Part shown: positions 35,912-45,292 of the stretch, piece by piece
Position numbering within the stretch: the first letter of the stretch is position 1
How the letters are laid out: each line of letters starts with the position of its first letter
Assembly: GCF_009936275.1 (NCBI RefSeq)
Contig: NZ_AP019797.1
Span: 2,153,890 to 2,217,889 of the forward strand
DNA from: Rhodothermus marinus
GTDB lineage: Bacteria > Bacteroidota > Rhodothermia > Rhodothermales > Rhodothermaceae
Direction: 5' to 3'
Length of the DNA: 64,000 nucleotides
The notes under the pieces: model-generated
The model's database searches: none
The model's input: the letters and a program-made list of their open reading frames with translations, nothing else
What the model was told of the DNA's origin: nothing
Translations under genes and position numbers: made by a program

Positions 35912-37600
35912 TCAATCCCGGCCTTTTCGTAAACGTTCCCGGTAACGCTGCGCCAGCTCTTCGGCCGGCTTCCACAGACGCAGTGCCTCCTGCAACATAG
36001 AATCTATCGCCTGATAGACCGGATAGCGTGCCCGCGGCCCCAACAGCCGAACGGCAAGCTGGGCCTTCAACAACGTGCTCAGCACATGCCAGTCGGCCTG
36101 CCAGCGCTCTTCGGGAAAACGCAGCGCGGCCGGTTCTTCACTCCCTGCTTCGAAGCGGAACCCGTTTTCTTCCAAAAACTCACGAAAAGCCTGCTGCACG
36201 GTGGAATCCGGTTGGTAATCTTTCACAAAACTTTCTTCTCGATGCTCCCACTGGACACGCAGGTCGCCACCGTGCTGATCGAACCAGCGCCAGACGAAGC
36301 GCTGATCCAGATTGCGCCGCAGGATGGCCTGTACCAGCGGCGAGAGCGTGTCCGGCGGCACGAGATAATCCGGCAGAATGCCGCCCCCGCCGAAGACGAG
36401 CCGCCCTCCGTCCGTGTAGTAGCGAAGCGAGTCGGGCACCTCGGCCAGAATCTCTTCAACAGGACGGGTCACATCGCGCGCTGCCCGGCGCCAGTGTTCG
36501 GCGTAGTAGTCCCGGCGACTTCCCTGATGGTAAGGCGTCTGAATCAGTCGTCCCGACGGCGTGTAGAAGCGGGCTACGGTCAGCCGCAGGGCGCTACCGT
36601 CGGCCAGCGTGATCTGCTGCTGCACCAGCCCTTTTCCAAAGGTACGACGTCCCACGATCAGCGCCCGGTCGTGATCCTGCAGCGCTCCGGCCACGATCTC
36701 ACTGGCCGAAGCCGTGTTTTCATTGACCAGCACGATCAACGGGCCGGTCTCGAAAAGCCCTCCCGGATGCGAATACCAAGCGGCCCGGTACTCCGGACGC
36801 CTTCCCTCCTGGCGCACAATGAGCTGCCGGCCGCCCAGCAGCTCGTCGGCCACCTGCACGGCCACTTCCAGATAGCCCCCGCTGTTGTCGCGCAGGTCCA
36901 GCACCAGCCGCTCCAGGCCCTGTTGCCGGAGCTGTCGCAGCGCCTGCACAAATTCCCGGTAAGTCGTGCGCGCAAACCGATTGAGCTTGAGGTAGCCCGT
37001 TCGCTCGTCCAGCATATAGGCGGCATCGACCGTATAGAGCGGAATACGATCGCGCGTGATCGTGAATTCCAGCAGCTCAGGCACACCCGGACGCCGCACC
37101 GTCACACGCACCTGCGTCCCACGCGGTCCTTTGAGCGTCCGCTGCACCTGCTCGTGCGTAAAGCCGATGGCACTCGAATCGTTGATCGCCACAATCCGAT
37201 CGCCGGCCAGCAATCCGGCTTTTTCGCTGGGCCCGCCGGGGATGACGCTCTGCACGGCGATCGTGTCCTGCCCGTTCGGTCCCGGCAGCAGCTCATAGGC
37301 GATGCCGATGCCCTCGAAGGCCCCCTCGAAGCTTTCCTGCACCCGACGCATTTCGTCAGCCGGGATGTAAACGGAATGCGGATCCAACAGCGACAGCATT
37401 CCTTCGAGGGCGCTTTCCGTCAGCCGGGCCGAGTCGACGGGATCCACGTAGCGTTGCTGCACGATTAGAAAGGCTTCCTGCAGCTTACGAAGCGCCCGTC
37501 GGGCCGGGTCTCCAGATACAACGGCGCCGATCTGAAATCCAAGCACAACGCCCACCAGCAACAGGGCCAGGCCGTAAGGCCAGCTTCGACGCATGAACAA
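35912..37600 (-). CDS. ctpA: C-terminal processing peptidase (S41, CtpA-like)
   Basis: The 562-residue serine protease has an N-terminal membrane anchor/signal (SWPYGLALLLVGVVLGFQIG), a PDZ domain (AFEGIGIAYELL to GFTHEQVQRTLKGPRGTQVR), and an S41 catalytic domain. The catalytic dyad is visible as Ser298 in NTASASEIVAG and Lys323 in TFGKG, at the same 25-residue spacing as E. coli Tsp. The extended C-terminal helical domain is usual. ATG 37594 is an alternative start. It acts in the periplasm on protein C-termini. It is divergent from the polX-like gene. Confidence 0.94.
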   Translation of the reverse strand: MFMRRSWPYGLALLLVGVVLGFQIGAVVSGDPARRALRKLQEAFLIVQQRYVDPVDSARLTESALEGMLSLLDPHSVYIPADEMRRVQESFEGAFEGIGIAYELLPGPNGQDTIAVQSVIPGGPSEKAGLLAGDRIVAINDSSAIGFTHEQVQRTLKGPRGTQVRVTVRRPGVPELLEFTITRDRIPLYTVDAAYMLDERTGYLKLNRFARTTYREFVQALRQLRQQGLERLVLDLRDNSGGYLEVAVQVADELLGGRQLIVRQEGRRPEYRAAWYSHPGGLFETGPLIVLVNENTASASEIVAGALQDHDRALIVGRRTFGKGLVQQQITLADGSALRLTVARFYTPSGRLIQTPYHQGSRRDYYAEHWRRAARDVTRPVEEILAEVPDSLRYYTDGGRLVFGGGGILPDYLVPPDTLSPLVQAILRRNLDQRFVWRWFDQHGGDLRVQWEHREESFVKDYQPDSTVQQAFREFLEENGFRFEAGSEEPAALRFPEERWQADWHVLSTLLKAQLAVRLLGPRARYPVYQAIDSMLQEALRLWKPAEELAQRYRERLRKGRD

Positions 37601-37717
37601 ACGCGCGGCGGTTCGGATGGTTAATGCACGAGGGCTCTTACCCTGCCCTGCATCGCAGGATCCGTTTTTCTTTTGAACGGCCTGCCGTAACTTGTGGACG
37701 CAAGCCGTTCGGTGCCG

Positions 37718-39400
37718 ATGGAAAATCGAGACGTTGCCCGCCTGCTGCGTGAGACGGCCCGCCTGCTGGCGCTTCGCGGTGAAAATCCATTTCGCGTGCG
37801 GGCCTATGAGCAGGCCGCCGAAGCCATTGAGCAGCTGGACGAACCCGTCGCCGAGCGGGTGCGCCAGGGCACGCTCACCGAGGTGCCCGGCATCGGCCGT
37901 GGCCTGGCCGCGCAGATTCAGGAGCTGGTTGAACGGGGCACGTCGGAGGTGCTGGAGCGCCTCCGGAAAGAACTACCGCCAGGGCTTCCGGAGTTGCTCA
38001 CGCTGAAAGGCCTGGGTCCTCAGCGCGTGCGCCAGCTCTGGCAGACGCTGGGCATTACTTCACTGGACGACCTGGAGGCAGCATTGCGCGACGGTCGTTT
38101 GAATCAACTCAGAGGCTTCGGCCCGCGTCTGCGTGAACGGCTGTTGCATGAACTGACGCTGCGCCGGCGTTACCGTTCGCTCCGACTGCTGGCCCAGATA
38201 CTACCCGAAGCCGAGGCGCTCCGTGAAAGGCTGCAGCAGCAGCCCGGTGTGATTCGCGTCGAGCTGGCCGGGGCCGTCCGGCGTCTGATGGAGGTGGTGG
38301 ATCGCGTGGAACTGGTCGTGGCCGGATCGCCGGAAGCCGTGCAGCAGGTACTTCCGCAGCTTCAGCAACAGCCCGGCCCCCACGGCGAAACGCTGCTCGA
38401 AGGGACACTGCCGGACGGTTTCCCCGTCCGGGTGGCGGTGACCACGCCGGACGCCTTCGGCACCGTGCTCTGGTGGCACACCGGCTCGGAAGCCCACTGC
38501 CGGACGTTCGTCCGAACCTACGGGGCACCGGAGCCCTGCCCGGAGGAAACCTCCATCTACGAACGGGTAGGTCTGCCTTTCATCCCGCCCGAACTGCGCG
38601 AAGATCGCGGGGAACTGGAAGCAGCGGCCTACCATGCGCTGCCCGCGTTGATCGAACTGAAAGACCTCCGGGGTGTGCTGCACAACCATTCCACCTACAG
38701 CGACGGCCGTAACACCCTCCGCGAAATGGCCGAAGCCGCCTGCAGTCGGGGCTTCCGCTATTTCGGCACAGGAGACCACAGCCAGTCGCTCACCATCGCC
38801 CGTGGTCTTTCGATTGCCGAAGTGCGCCGTCAGCAGGAAGAGATCCGGGCGCTGAACGAACAGTTCGCCGCGCGGGGCTTTCGGATCCTGAGCGGTACCG
38901 AGTGCGACATCCTGCCCGACGGATCGCCGGACTACCCCGACGACGTGCTGGCCGGCTTCGATTATGTGGTGGCCAGCGTGCACACCCGGCTGGACATGGA
39001 CGAAAAAACGGCCACCGAGCGTATCCTGCGCGCCCTGCGCAATCCGTATGTCACGATTCTGGGCCATCCGACCGGCCGCTTGCTGCTGCGACGCGAGGGC
39101 TACCCGCTGGACTGGCCTCGCATCATCGACGCCTGTGCCACCTATCGGGTCGCTATCGAACTGAACGCCAACCCGCACCGGCTCGACATCGACTGGCGGC
39201 GCGTTCGCGATGCCACGGCCGCCGGCGTGCCCATCGTGATCAACCCGGACGCCCACGCCATCGACGAACTGGACCACGTGCGCTGGGGCGTGGCCGCCGC
39301 CCGCAAAGGCTGGCTCACGTCCGACGCCTGCCTGAATGCCCGCGATCTGGACGAGCTGCTCGCCTGGCTCCGACAACGCCGCCAATCCGTTCAGCCATGA
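37718..39400 (+). CDS. PolX/PHP-family protein with degenerate polymerase site
   Basis: The ATG at 37718 (MENRDVARLLRETARLLALR) gives 560 residues; a GTG at 37694 would add eight. The layout is that of bacterial PolX: an 8-kDa helix-hairpin-helix region (VPGIGRGLAAQI, LKGLGPQRVRQLW), a palm/fingers region, and a PHP domain from about residue 318. The palm aspartates are gone: the usual GDLDL is D195-R-V-E-L, and the third Asp position is Arg238. The PHP metal site looks intact (LHNHSTYSDG with His322/His324, SGTECDILPDG, SVHTRLDM, LGHPTGRLL, NPDAHAIDEL). It is therefore likely a nuclease or phosphoesterase, not a polymerase. Its stop overlaps the next start (ATGA). Confidence 0.88.
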   Translation: MENRDVARLLRETARLLALRGENPFRVRAYEQAAEAIEQLDEPVAERVRQGTLTEVPGIGRGLAAQIQELVERGTSEVLERLRKELPPGLPELLTLKGLGPQRVRQLWQTLGITSLDDLEAALRDGRLNQLRGFGPRLRERLLHELTLRRRYRSLRLLAQILPEAEALRERLQQQPGVIRVELAGAVRRLMEVVDRVELVVAGSPEAVQQVLPQLQQQPGPHGETLLEGTLPDGFPVRVAVTTPDAFGTVLWWHTGSEAHCRTFVRTYGAPEPCPEETSIYERVGLPFIPPELREDRGELEAAAYHALPALIELKDLRGVLHNHSTYSDGRNTLREMAEAACSRGFRYFGTGDHSQSLTIARGLSIAEVRRQQEEIRALNEQFAARGFRILSGTECDILPDGSPDYPDDVLAGFDYVVASVHTRLDMDEKTATERILRALRNPYVTILGHPTGRLLLRREGYPLDWPRIIDACATYRVAIELNANPHRLDIDWRRVRDATAAGVPIVINPDAHAIDELDHVRWGVAAARKGWLTSDACLNARDLDELLAWLRQRRQSVQP

Positions 39401-41271
39401 AGCGTCCCCTGCTCCTGATTGCCATCATCCTCGCGGGCCTGCTGCTTCTGGTGGGCGGTTACCGATACCTCGTTCGAGAAGTCGAGACCCCTCCGGCGCA
39501 CCGCGCCGTCTCCGGCCTGCAGGCGGCCGTCGTGATCGATGAACTTCCCGGTCACCTTGTGGCCATCCGTGCTGCAAACCTCAACGACGCGCTGGCGGCA
39601 CTGGGCTACGTGCACGGCCTCCGGAATGGGTGGCCACTCCTGCTCTGGCGACAGGCGGCACTGGGACGTCAGGCCGAATGGTTCGGCGCCCTGCCCGTCC
39701 CGCTCGACAGCCTGATCCATGCACTGCTCGTGCCCGAGCAGGCCCGTGCTGCCTACGAGCACCTGCCCCAGCATACGCAGGCGCTGCTGGACGGCTATGC
39801 CCGGGGCCTGCAGACCGCCCTGCAGGAACGCGCCGTTCGCCTTCGCGACGAGCTGACCCTGTTACAAATCCCTGTGGCTCCCTGGGAGCCCTGGCACAGC
39901 CTGGCCGTCGAGCGGCTGCTGGCCCTGCTGATGCTGCCGGATACGCTCGACGCGGCACTTCCCGAGCTCTCGGCCCTGCGCGCCTGGCTTCACCTGTACG
40001 GCTTCCGGCACAGCCTGGCCTGGGTACGTCCGACCCCTGACGGCGCCCGGCTGCTCTTTATGCGCTACGTCTACGGCGACCTGGCGCTGCCCTTCTTTCA
40101 GGAAGTGCTGATCACGCTGCCCGACGACACGCTTCGCCTAGTGACCGTCCCGGGTACGCTGCTCTTCCCGGCCGGACAGACTAACCGCCAGGCCTGGTAT
40201 CTGCTGCCGCGCGTCCAGCCCCCCACGCTGGAGGTGCGCCCTCGCAACGCGCTTGCGCTGCAATCCATCTATGCACGCTTTCGGCTGCCCGATGGCGACG
40301 AGCGTCTGCTCCGCCGCGAATTGGCCGATGATGCCCTGGTACTGACCGAAGTCGCCCCGGACACCGTTCGCCTGCTACGATGGGTCGGTCTGGCTCCCGT
40401 CAGCGACCTGCCGGCCTGGCTGGCATTGCTTACCGACAGCGTAGCGGCGTTCCGGCTCTTTGCGGGCGACGGGCTGCTGCTGACCGATGAGAGTTATCGG
40501 CTGCTGGGGCAACCGCCGGTTGTCGAACCACTGGGCGAAGGCGTGCTGATCGGACAGACCGACTGGCACCGGTGGATCGCCCGGCGCCTTCGCACGCTCC
40601 CTCCTTCCACGACTCCGCCGGACGATGCCGTCAGTACCTGGGCACAGGAGCAACTGGCCGCGTTGCTGCCGGCGCTCGACACGCTGGCGCCTCCCGACTC
40701 GCTGACCCGCGAGGCCTACACGCTGCTGCGCAACTGGAACGCCGCCTACGACGCCGCCAGCATCGGGGCCACGATTTTCGATCACTGGCTCTTTCGATAC
40801 CGGCAGCGTGGCGGCACGTCGGCCCTCCGGGAGCTTCCGGATTCGCTGCGCATCATCCACGCGCGGCTGTTAGCTGCCACGTTCCGGGAAGCCGTCGATA
40901 CGCTGGCGCATCGTCTGGGTCCGGACCTCAACCTGTGGCGCTGGGAGCGCACGCATCCGCGCCGACTGGCCTTCCCGATCTGGTCTCACCTGCCAGATCT
41001 ACCGGCCGCTACGCGGTATGCACCGCTGGTGCTCCCCGGCGAAGGCCATCCGTCCACCATCCGGTGGGGCTATTCGCCGCTGCTTCAGGAGCGTCCGGCC
41101 CCGGCCTTCTGGGAGGGCTGGACCATTGCGCCCGGCACTTCGTTCTACGCACGCCGCCTCTGGCCGGAGGTCGATCGTTTTCTGGCACGCTATCGACTTT
41201 CCGCCCGCGTTACCGCCACGGCCCTGCAGGGAACCGCCCCCCTTCGCACGCTTCGGCTGACGCCGCGCTGA
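39397..41271 (+). CDS. Divergent penicillin acylase family protein (N-terminal nucleophile hydrolase)
   Basis: The protein has 624 residues. A signal anchor (LLLIAIILAGLLLLVGGYRY) is followed by the alpha-region hallmark ALAALGYVHGLRNGWPLLLW. The residue aligned with the catalytic N-terminal Ser of the beta chain is Ser206 in RHSLAWVRPTPDGARLL, where the family normally has GSNNW. Later segments fit the family (VTVPGTLLFPAG, LLRNWNAAYDAASIGATIFD). It is shorter than typical acylases (about 750-850) and lacks their DPHL-type segment. Processing and activity are doubtful. It overlaps the PolX-like gene by four bases. An amide substrate such as an acyl-homoserine lactone cannot be inferred safely. 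Confidence 0.8.
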   Translation: MKRPLLLIAIILAGLLLLVGGYRYLVREVETPPAHRAVSGLQAAVVIDELPGHLVAIRAANLNDALAALGYVHGLRNGWPLLLWRQAALGRQAEWFGALPVPLDSLIHALLVPEQARAAYEHLPQHTQALLDGYARGLQTALQERAVRLRDELTLLQIPVAPWEPWHSLAVERLLALLMLPDTLDAALPELSALRAWLHLYGFRHSLAWVRPTPDGARLLFMRYVYGDLALPFFQEVLITLPDDTLRLVTVPGTLLFPAGQTNRQAWYLLPRVQPPTLEVRPRNALALQSIYARFRLPDGDERLLRRELADDALVLTEVAPDTVRLLRWVGLAPVSDLPAWLALLTDSVAAFRLFAGDGLLLTDESYRLLGQPPVVEPLGEGVLIGQTDWHRWIARRLRTLPPSTTPPDDAVSTWAQEQLAALLPALDTLAPPDSLTREAYTLLRNWNAAYDAASIGATIFDHWLFRYRQRGGTSALRELPDSLRIIHARLLAATFREAVDTLAHRLGPDLNLWRWERTHPRRLAFPIWSHLPDLPAATRYAPLVLPGEGHPSTIRWGYSPLLQERPAPAFWEGWTIAPGTSFYARRLWPEVDRFLARYRLSARVTATALQGTAPLRTLRLTPR

Positions 41272-41277
41272 CACGAC

Positions 41278-42345
41278 TCAGGCATTCACCGTCTCCAGCG
41301 CAAAGCCGATCGTCTGCAACTGAAGACGCATGGCGATCGCGAGTGGCAGCACCCGCAGGCCGAACAGCCGACGCGCCTCGTCCAGCGGGGCGCCTTTTTC
41401 CGCCCGCAGGCGCAGCTCCGGAAGCTGCTCACGAAACTCCAGATAGGCCACGGGCACGCCCGGCGGCGAGGGCCGGTGGCGCACCACAAACAGCGGCAGC
41501 TCGGTCACCAGACAGAGTGGATCGCCACCCAGACTCCGCACGAACTCCATCGAACTCATGCGAAAATGGGCGGCCGTATCGGGATCGCCCTTCGCCAGGA
41601 AGAACGTGCGCATGGCCTCGCCTTCGGGCGTGGTCATAAAGCCGGGCCCCAGATAGAAAAAGCCCTTCTCGCCTTTGCGGTTGTGGTCGTGCAACTCCAG
41701 CCCGACCGCACGGGCCGCGTCGGCGAAAGCCTGCTGCAATGCCTCCGTCCGAAACGACCAGTGGCGTTCGATGAGCAACAGCGCCCCTTCGGCAAAGCCC
41801 ATGCTGTGCAGGTTGACGTACAGGTCGAAGGGCGCATATGCCTGCAAAAATGCCGCAATGGCACGATTCTCGGCGCGCAGATCCGGATAGCCGAACTCCA
41901 GGTCACGACCCGGAAGTTCGCGTACGACGCCGGTCAGATAGGCTTCGAGCGAGGGCCAGCGTTCGGTCCAGTTTTGATTGCGAACCTCGCCGTCCGGGTT
42001 GATATGCGGCAGAATCACAAACCGAACGCGTTCCAGCAAGGGACGCAGCGACTCGGGCCGCCGCAGCCCTTCGAGCACCAGATGGCGCAGCGTTTCCGGC
42101 CCCACGGGTTCGTCCGCATGGGCGCCGGCCAGGAGCAGCACCGTCCGCGTCCCTTTTCCCAGCACGACGGCATCCAGCGGTCGGCCTTCTTCGCTCCGGC
42201 CGATCTCGTGAAACGTGGCCAGTCCATCGGACGACCGGCAGGCAGCTTCGAGCGCCGCACGCACCGCTTCGTGTGTGCGAAACGTCGGCGCAGCACCTTC
42301 CGGAACCAGTGCAGCCAGTCGATCCGCCCAGCGCATAGCCGCCAT
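41278..42345 (-). CDS. M14-type zinc carboxypeptidase / aspartoacylase-like protein
   Basis: The 355-residue protein shows IGRSEEGRPLDAVVLGKGTR and LLLAGAHADEPVGPETLRHL with the HxxE zinc pair, NLHSMGFAEGALLL with the third zinc-binding His, and LVTELPLFVVRH with a candidate catalytic Glu. This is the M14 fold. There is no signal peptide, so it is probably cytoplasmic. The substrate (peptide or acyl-amino acid) is not evident. It converges on the acylase gene with a 6-base gap and lies three bases after cvpA. Confidence 0.88.
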   Translation of the reverse strand: MAAMRWADRLAALVPEGAAPTFRTHEAVRAALEAACRSSDGLATFHEIGRSEEGRPLDAVVLGKGTRTVLLLAGAHADEPVGPETLRHLVLEGLRRPESLRPLLERVRFVILPHINPDGEVRNQNWTERWPSLEAYLTGVVRELPGRDLEFGYPDLRAENRAIAAFLQAYAPFDLYVNLHSMGFAEGALLLIERHWSFRTEALQQAFADAARAVGLELHDHNRKGEKGFFYLGPGFMTTPEGEAMRTFFLAKGDPDTAAHFRMSSMEFVRSLGGDPLCLVTELPLFVVRHRPSPPGVPVAYLEFREQLPELRLRAEKGAPLDEARRLFGLRVLPLAIAMRLQLQTIGFALETVNA

Positions 42346-42348
42346 TGG

Positions 42349-42894
42349 CTACAACTTTTTTTCCAGTTTTTCTTCCAGCCCGGAGAAACGGTCCACCAGC
42401 TTCCGGGCTTCGGGCGCACGGGCCACCACGAAGTCCCAGGCGGCCGGCAGCAGCTCGGCCACCGGTGCGTAGAGCGGCGAGGCGCGTCGCGCATCCGGAC
42501 CGGGCAGATCGAAGACGCGCAGCACCAGAAACAGCAGGCTCAACAGCAGCACCGCCTTGAAACCGCCCACCAGCGCCCCCAGCAGCCGGTTGAGCAACGA
42601 CAGCTTGATGGCCCCCAGCAGCGCTTCGGTCGCCCGGATGACCAGCCAGACGCCCACCTGCACCGCCAGAAACACCAGCATGAATCCGATCAGCGGTCCC
42701 ACGCGTGGCGACAGCCCCAGGCTCTCGACAACCACACGCCCCACCGGCTCCATGGCCGAAATGCCCACCACAACGGCCAGGACGAATCCCACGACGCTGG
42801 CCACCTGGCGCACGCCGCCCGTCATAAAACCGCGCGCCATGCCCAGCCCGACCAGCGCCAGGATGAACCAGTCCAGTGGGGTCAATGCCATCAT
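42349..42894 (-). CDS. cvpA: CvpA family membrane protein
   Basis: The 181-residue protein has four membrane segments starting MMALTPLDWFILALVGLGMA and containing GGVRQVASVVGFVLAVVVG and LLNRLLGALVGGFKAVLLLS, the usual CvpA layout. A charged C-terminal tail (EARKLVDRFSGLEEKLEKKL) follows. The family has been linked to colicin V production and envelope stress, with no defined biochemistry. It overlaps yqeY by four bases. Confidence 0.88.
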   Translation of the reverse strand: MMALTPLDWFILALVGLGMARGFMTGGVRQVASVVGFVLAVVVGISAMEPVGRVVVESLGLSPRVGPLIGFMLVFLAVQVGVWLVIRATEALLGAIKLSLLNRLLGALVGGFKAVLLLSLLFLVLRVFDLPGPDARRASPLYAPVAELLPAAWDFVVARAPEARKLVDRFSGLEEKLEKKL

Positions 42895-43364
42895 GAAGCG
42901 GCTTCGCGCCGGCTCAGCAGTTCACGCGCCAGTTCGCTCACGCGGCGACCGTCGGCCTGGCCCCGCATGCGCGCCATGGCTTCTTTCATCACGCGGCCCA
43001 TGTCGCGGACCGAACGCGCCCCCACCGCTTCGATGATCTCCTCCAGCACGGCACGGATTTCATCGTCGCTGAGCTGGCGCGGCAGGTATTCTTCGATGAT
43101 CTTCAGCTCTTCCGCTTCCTTCTGCACCAGATCCTCTCGTCCGGCCGCGCGGAACTGCTCGATGGCCTCGCGGCGGCGCTTCGCCTCTTTCTGAAGCACC
43201 TCCAGCTCCTGCTCGGGCGTCAGCGTGGCCTCTCCGCCCTTGCGCTCGGCGATTTCCCGCTCCATCAGCGCCGCCCGCAGGGCCCGGATCGTACGCAGAC
43301 GCGCCTCGTCGCGCGCCCGCATGGCCGCCTTCAGGTCTTCGGTCAGCTTTTCTTTCAACGACAT
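42891..43364 (-). CDS. yqeY: GatB/YqeY domain protein
   Basis: The 157-residue protein begins MSLKEKLTEDLKAAMRARDE and ends with SELARELLSRREAAS. It has the standard YqeY segments (ARLRTIRALRAALMEREI, EEYLPRQLSDDEIRAVLEEI, GRVMKEAMARMRGQADGRRV). It resembles the tRNA-binding tail of GatB and is thought to interact with tRNA or aminoacylation. It is the first gene of a three-gene cluster with cvpA and the M14 peptidase. Confidence 0.93.
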   Translation of the reverse strand: MSLKEKLTEDLKAAMRARDEARLRTIRALRAALMEREIAERKGGEATLTPEQELEVLQKEAKRRREAIEQFRAAGREDLVQKEAEELKIIEEYLPRQLSDDEIRAVLEEIIEAVGARSVRDMGRVMKEAMARMRGQADGRRVSELARELLSRREAAS

Positions 43365-43431
43365 GGCTCTGCTCCGTCCCGGATGGTTCTTTTCTCAAAG
43401 ATACGCAGCACCGGCCGACTCTGCCGCCCCT

Positions 43432-44199
43432 TCAACGAAAGATAAGCCGGAAAGCCGCCACGCCGAGCCCCAGTTGCGCCACGCCCAGCGCAATGCCGGC
43501 CCGAAGGTCAAGCGATCGAATGCGCGGCCGCAGCGCCGGATCGCCGGTCTCCTCGTAGCGGGCATAGAGTCGGTCCGCCTGAAATTTGTAGTGAATGGAA
43601 ACGGCCGTGGCGGCCACAGCCACACCGAGCGCGGCATACGTGATCCAGTGCCGTCGTCGCACGGTGGGCCTCCAAGGCTGCACGTCGGGCGTGGCGACAT
43701 CCAGTGGCTGCAACAGCACCCGATGCCGGTTCCATACATCCTGTCCGGGCCAGAGCGTGGCCGGAGCGTAGCCTGAACGGACCAGATAAAGCGTGTCGCG
43801 CAGCGGTGCGTCGAAGGCGTCAAACAAAGGCGTTTCACCCAGCAGGTGCCGGTGCTCGGGCGGCCCGAGAAAAACCCGAGCTCCCGAGGGCACCGACTCG
43901 ATCCGGTAGTAGTAGCGGAAGATTGCCGCGACGTGGATCGTGTCGGCGGTCGTGTCCGGCAACGTGATCAGGCGAGGCGGGATGGCCCAGGTGTCGCCTT
44001 CGGGCGGCACCAGACGCAGCGTGCGTGCTCCGGGCGGGATGTGAAAAATGCGTCGGGCGGCCAGACCCAGCGCTACCGAATCGGCATAGACCCGGGCCTC
44101 CGGCCAGTTCGTGTCGAGCACGACGACCGGCTGGCTCCATCCGGAAACTACCGGCCAGAGTCCCAGGCACAGGCTAAGGACGCAGCGCCACCGCTTCAT
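43432..44199 (-). CDS. Membrane-anchored PEGA-like protein
   Basis: The start at 44199 (MKRWRCVLSLCLGLWPVVSG) gives a 255-residue protein with a signal peptide ending near VSGWSQ. Two PEGA-like segments follow (PEARVYADSVALGLAARRIF and RIESVPSGARVFLGPPEHRH). Two membrane helices come near the C-terminus (WITYAALGVAVAATAVSIHY, RAGIALGVAQLGLGVAAFRL). PEGA domains are extracytoplasmic beta-sandwich modules of surface proteins. The function is unknown. It overlaps the end of the upstream PQQ-propeller gene by 26 bases and is the last gene of that three-gene cluster. Confidence 0.75.
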   Translation of the reverse strand: MKRWRCVLSLCLGLWPVVSGWSQPVVVLDTNWPEARVYADSVALGLAARRIFHIPPGARTLRLVPPEGDTWAIPPRLITLPDTTADTIHVAAIFRYYYRIESVPSGARVFLGPPEHRHLLGETPLFDAFDAPLRDTLYLVRSGYAPATLWPGQDVWNRHRVLLQPLDVATPDVQPWRPTVRRRHWITYAALGVAVAATAVSIHYKFQADRLYARYEETGDPALRPRIRSLDLRAGIALGVAQLGLGVAAFRLIFR

Positions 44200-45292
44200 G
44201 ATCGCTCTGCAATAGATACACATGACGCGGACGGGTCAGGACGATCAGTCCGAAGGGTGAGTCGGCCAGATCGAGCACGCCGCCATCCAGTCGGGTTTCC
44301 CAGTGCAGGTGGCCGGAGGTCAGTTCCAGCGCCACCAGGCGCCCGCGCAGGTCGCCCACGTAGAGCACGCCGGCGGTGGTATCGACCACCGGGGATGCCA
44401 CGATGGCCGCCCCACCGGTCCACGTCCAGCGCACCGTGCCCGTGCGCAGCGTCAGCGCCCGGACGACACCATCGCCGCCGGCCACGTACACGGTCGATCC
44501 GGCCATGACCGGCGTGGTAAGGTGCACGGACGTGTCGGGAAGCGCCAGCGTCCAGGCCGTAGCCCCTGAAGCCGCTTCCAGCGCCACCAGACGCCCGCGG
44601 GTAGTGGGCACCAGCACCAGCCCGTCGGCAACCGCCAGGTCGGCATAGACGGGCCGGAGCCTCTGTCGCCAGCGCAGCCGGCCGGTTCGGGCCTCCAGCG
44701 CCACTACGCGGCCGCGTTTGTCGGCCACCACAAGCAGCTCGCCGACGCGCACCGGCCGCGCCCGCACGCCATCGAGCCCGGTCGCCTCGGGCTCCTGCGC
44801 CCAGCGTACCCGCCCGTCCTCCACGTCCAGCGCGTACACCCGCCCCCACCGCTCGGCCACGTACACGACCTCGCCGTCCAGCGTCAGGCCGGCCTCCACA
44901 CCATCGCCCGTGCGACGCCAGACGGTTCGGCGGCGGTACAGGTCGTAGGCCACCACCGCGGCATCGTCGAGCGCCACCGGCACCACCAGCAGCGACTTTC
45001 GGTGCGCTGGCACGCCCATCAGATCCCGGCCCACATCGAGCACGCCGCGCCGCCGGCCTTCGGGCAATTCGAAGGCATGCACGTCGCCTTTATGGTTGGT
45101 CACCAGCAGGATGCGCCCGGCCACCAGCGCCCGGACAGGAGCCGCCTCGACGTCGCGCCGCCAGCGCACCACCAGCGGCGGAGGCGCCGTCCACGTGGCT
45201 TCTTCGGGCGGCACCAGAGCCCCGACGGGCACCTGCAGCGAACGGCAGCCGCCCAGCACAAGCAATCCGATCAACCACAGCGCTCGACGCAT
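44174..45292 (-). CDS. PQQ-repeat beta-propeller lipoprotein
   Basis: The start at 45292 gives MRRALWLIGLLVLGGCRSLQ, a lipoprotein signal with the lipobox LGGC. The 372-residue protein then has seven or so PQQ-like blades (VYALDVEDGRVRWAQEP, VVALEARTGRLRWRQRL, LVALEAASGATAWTLAL, LVALELTSGHLHWETRL). It resembles BamB, the scaffold lipoprotein of the outer-membrane assembly machine, but the name is not certain. Its start codon shares one base with the stop of the large peptidase/propeller/barrel gene (TGATG). This coupling to a predicted outer-membrane barrel gene is consistent with an envelope role. Confidence 0.88.
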   Translation of the reverse strand: MRRALWLIGLLVLGGCRSLQVPVGALVPPEEATWTAPPPLVVRWRRDVEAAPVRALVAGRILLVTNHKGDVHAFELPEGRRRGVLDVGRDLMGVPAHRKSLLVVPVALDDAAVVAYDLYRRRTVWRRTGDGVEAGLTLDGEVVYVAERWGRVYALDVEDGRVRWAQEPEATGLDGVRARPVRVGELLVVADKRGRVVALEARTGRLRWRQRLRPVYADLAVADGLVLVPTTRGRLVALEAASGATAWTLALPDTSVHLTTPVMAGSTVYVAGGDGVVRALTLRTGTVRWTWTGGAAIVASPVVDTTAGVLYVGDLRGRLVALELTSGHLHWETRLDGGVLDLADSPFGLIVLTRPRHVYLLQSDHEAVALRP

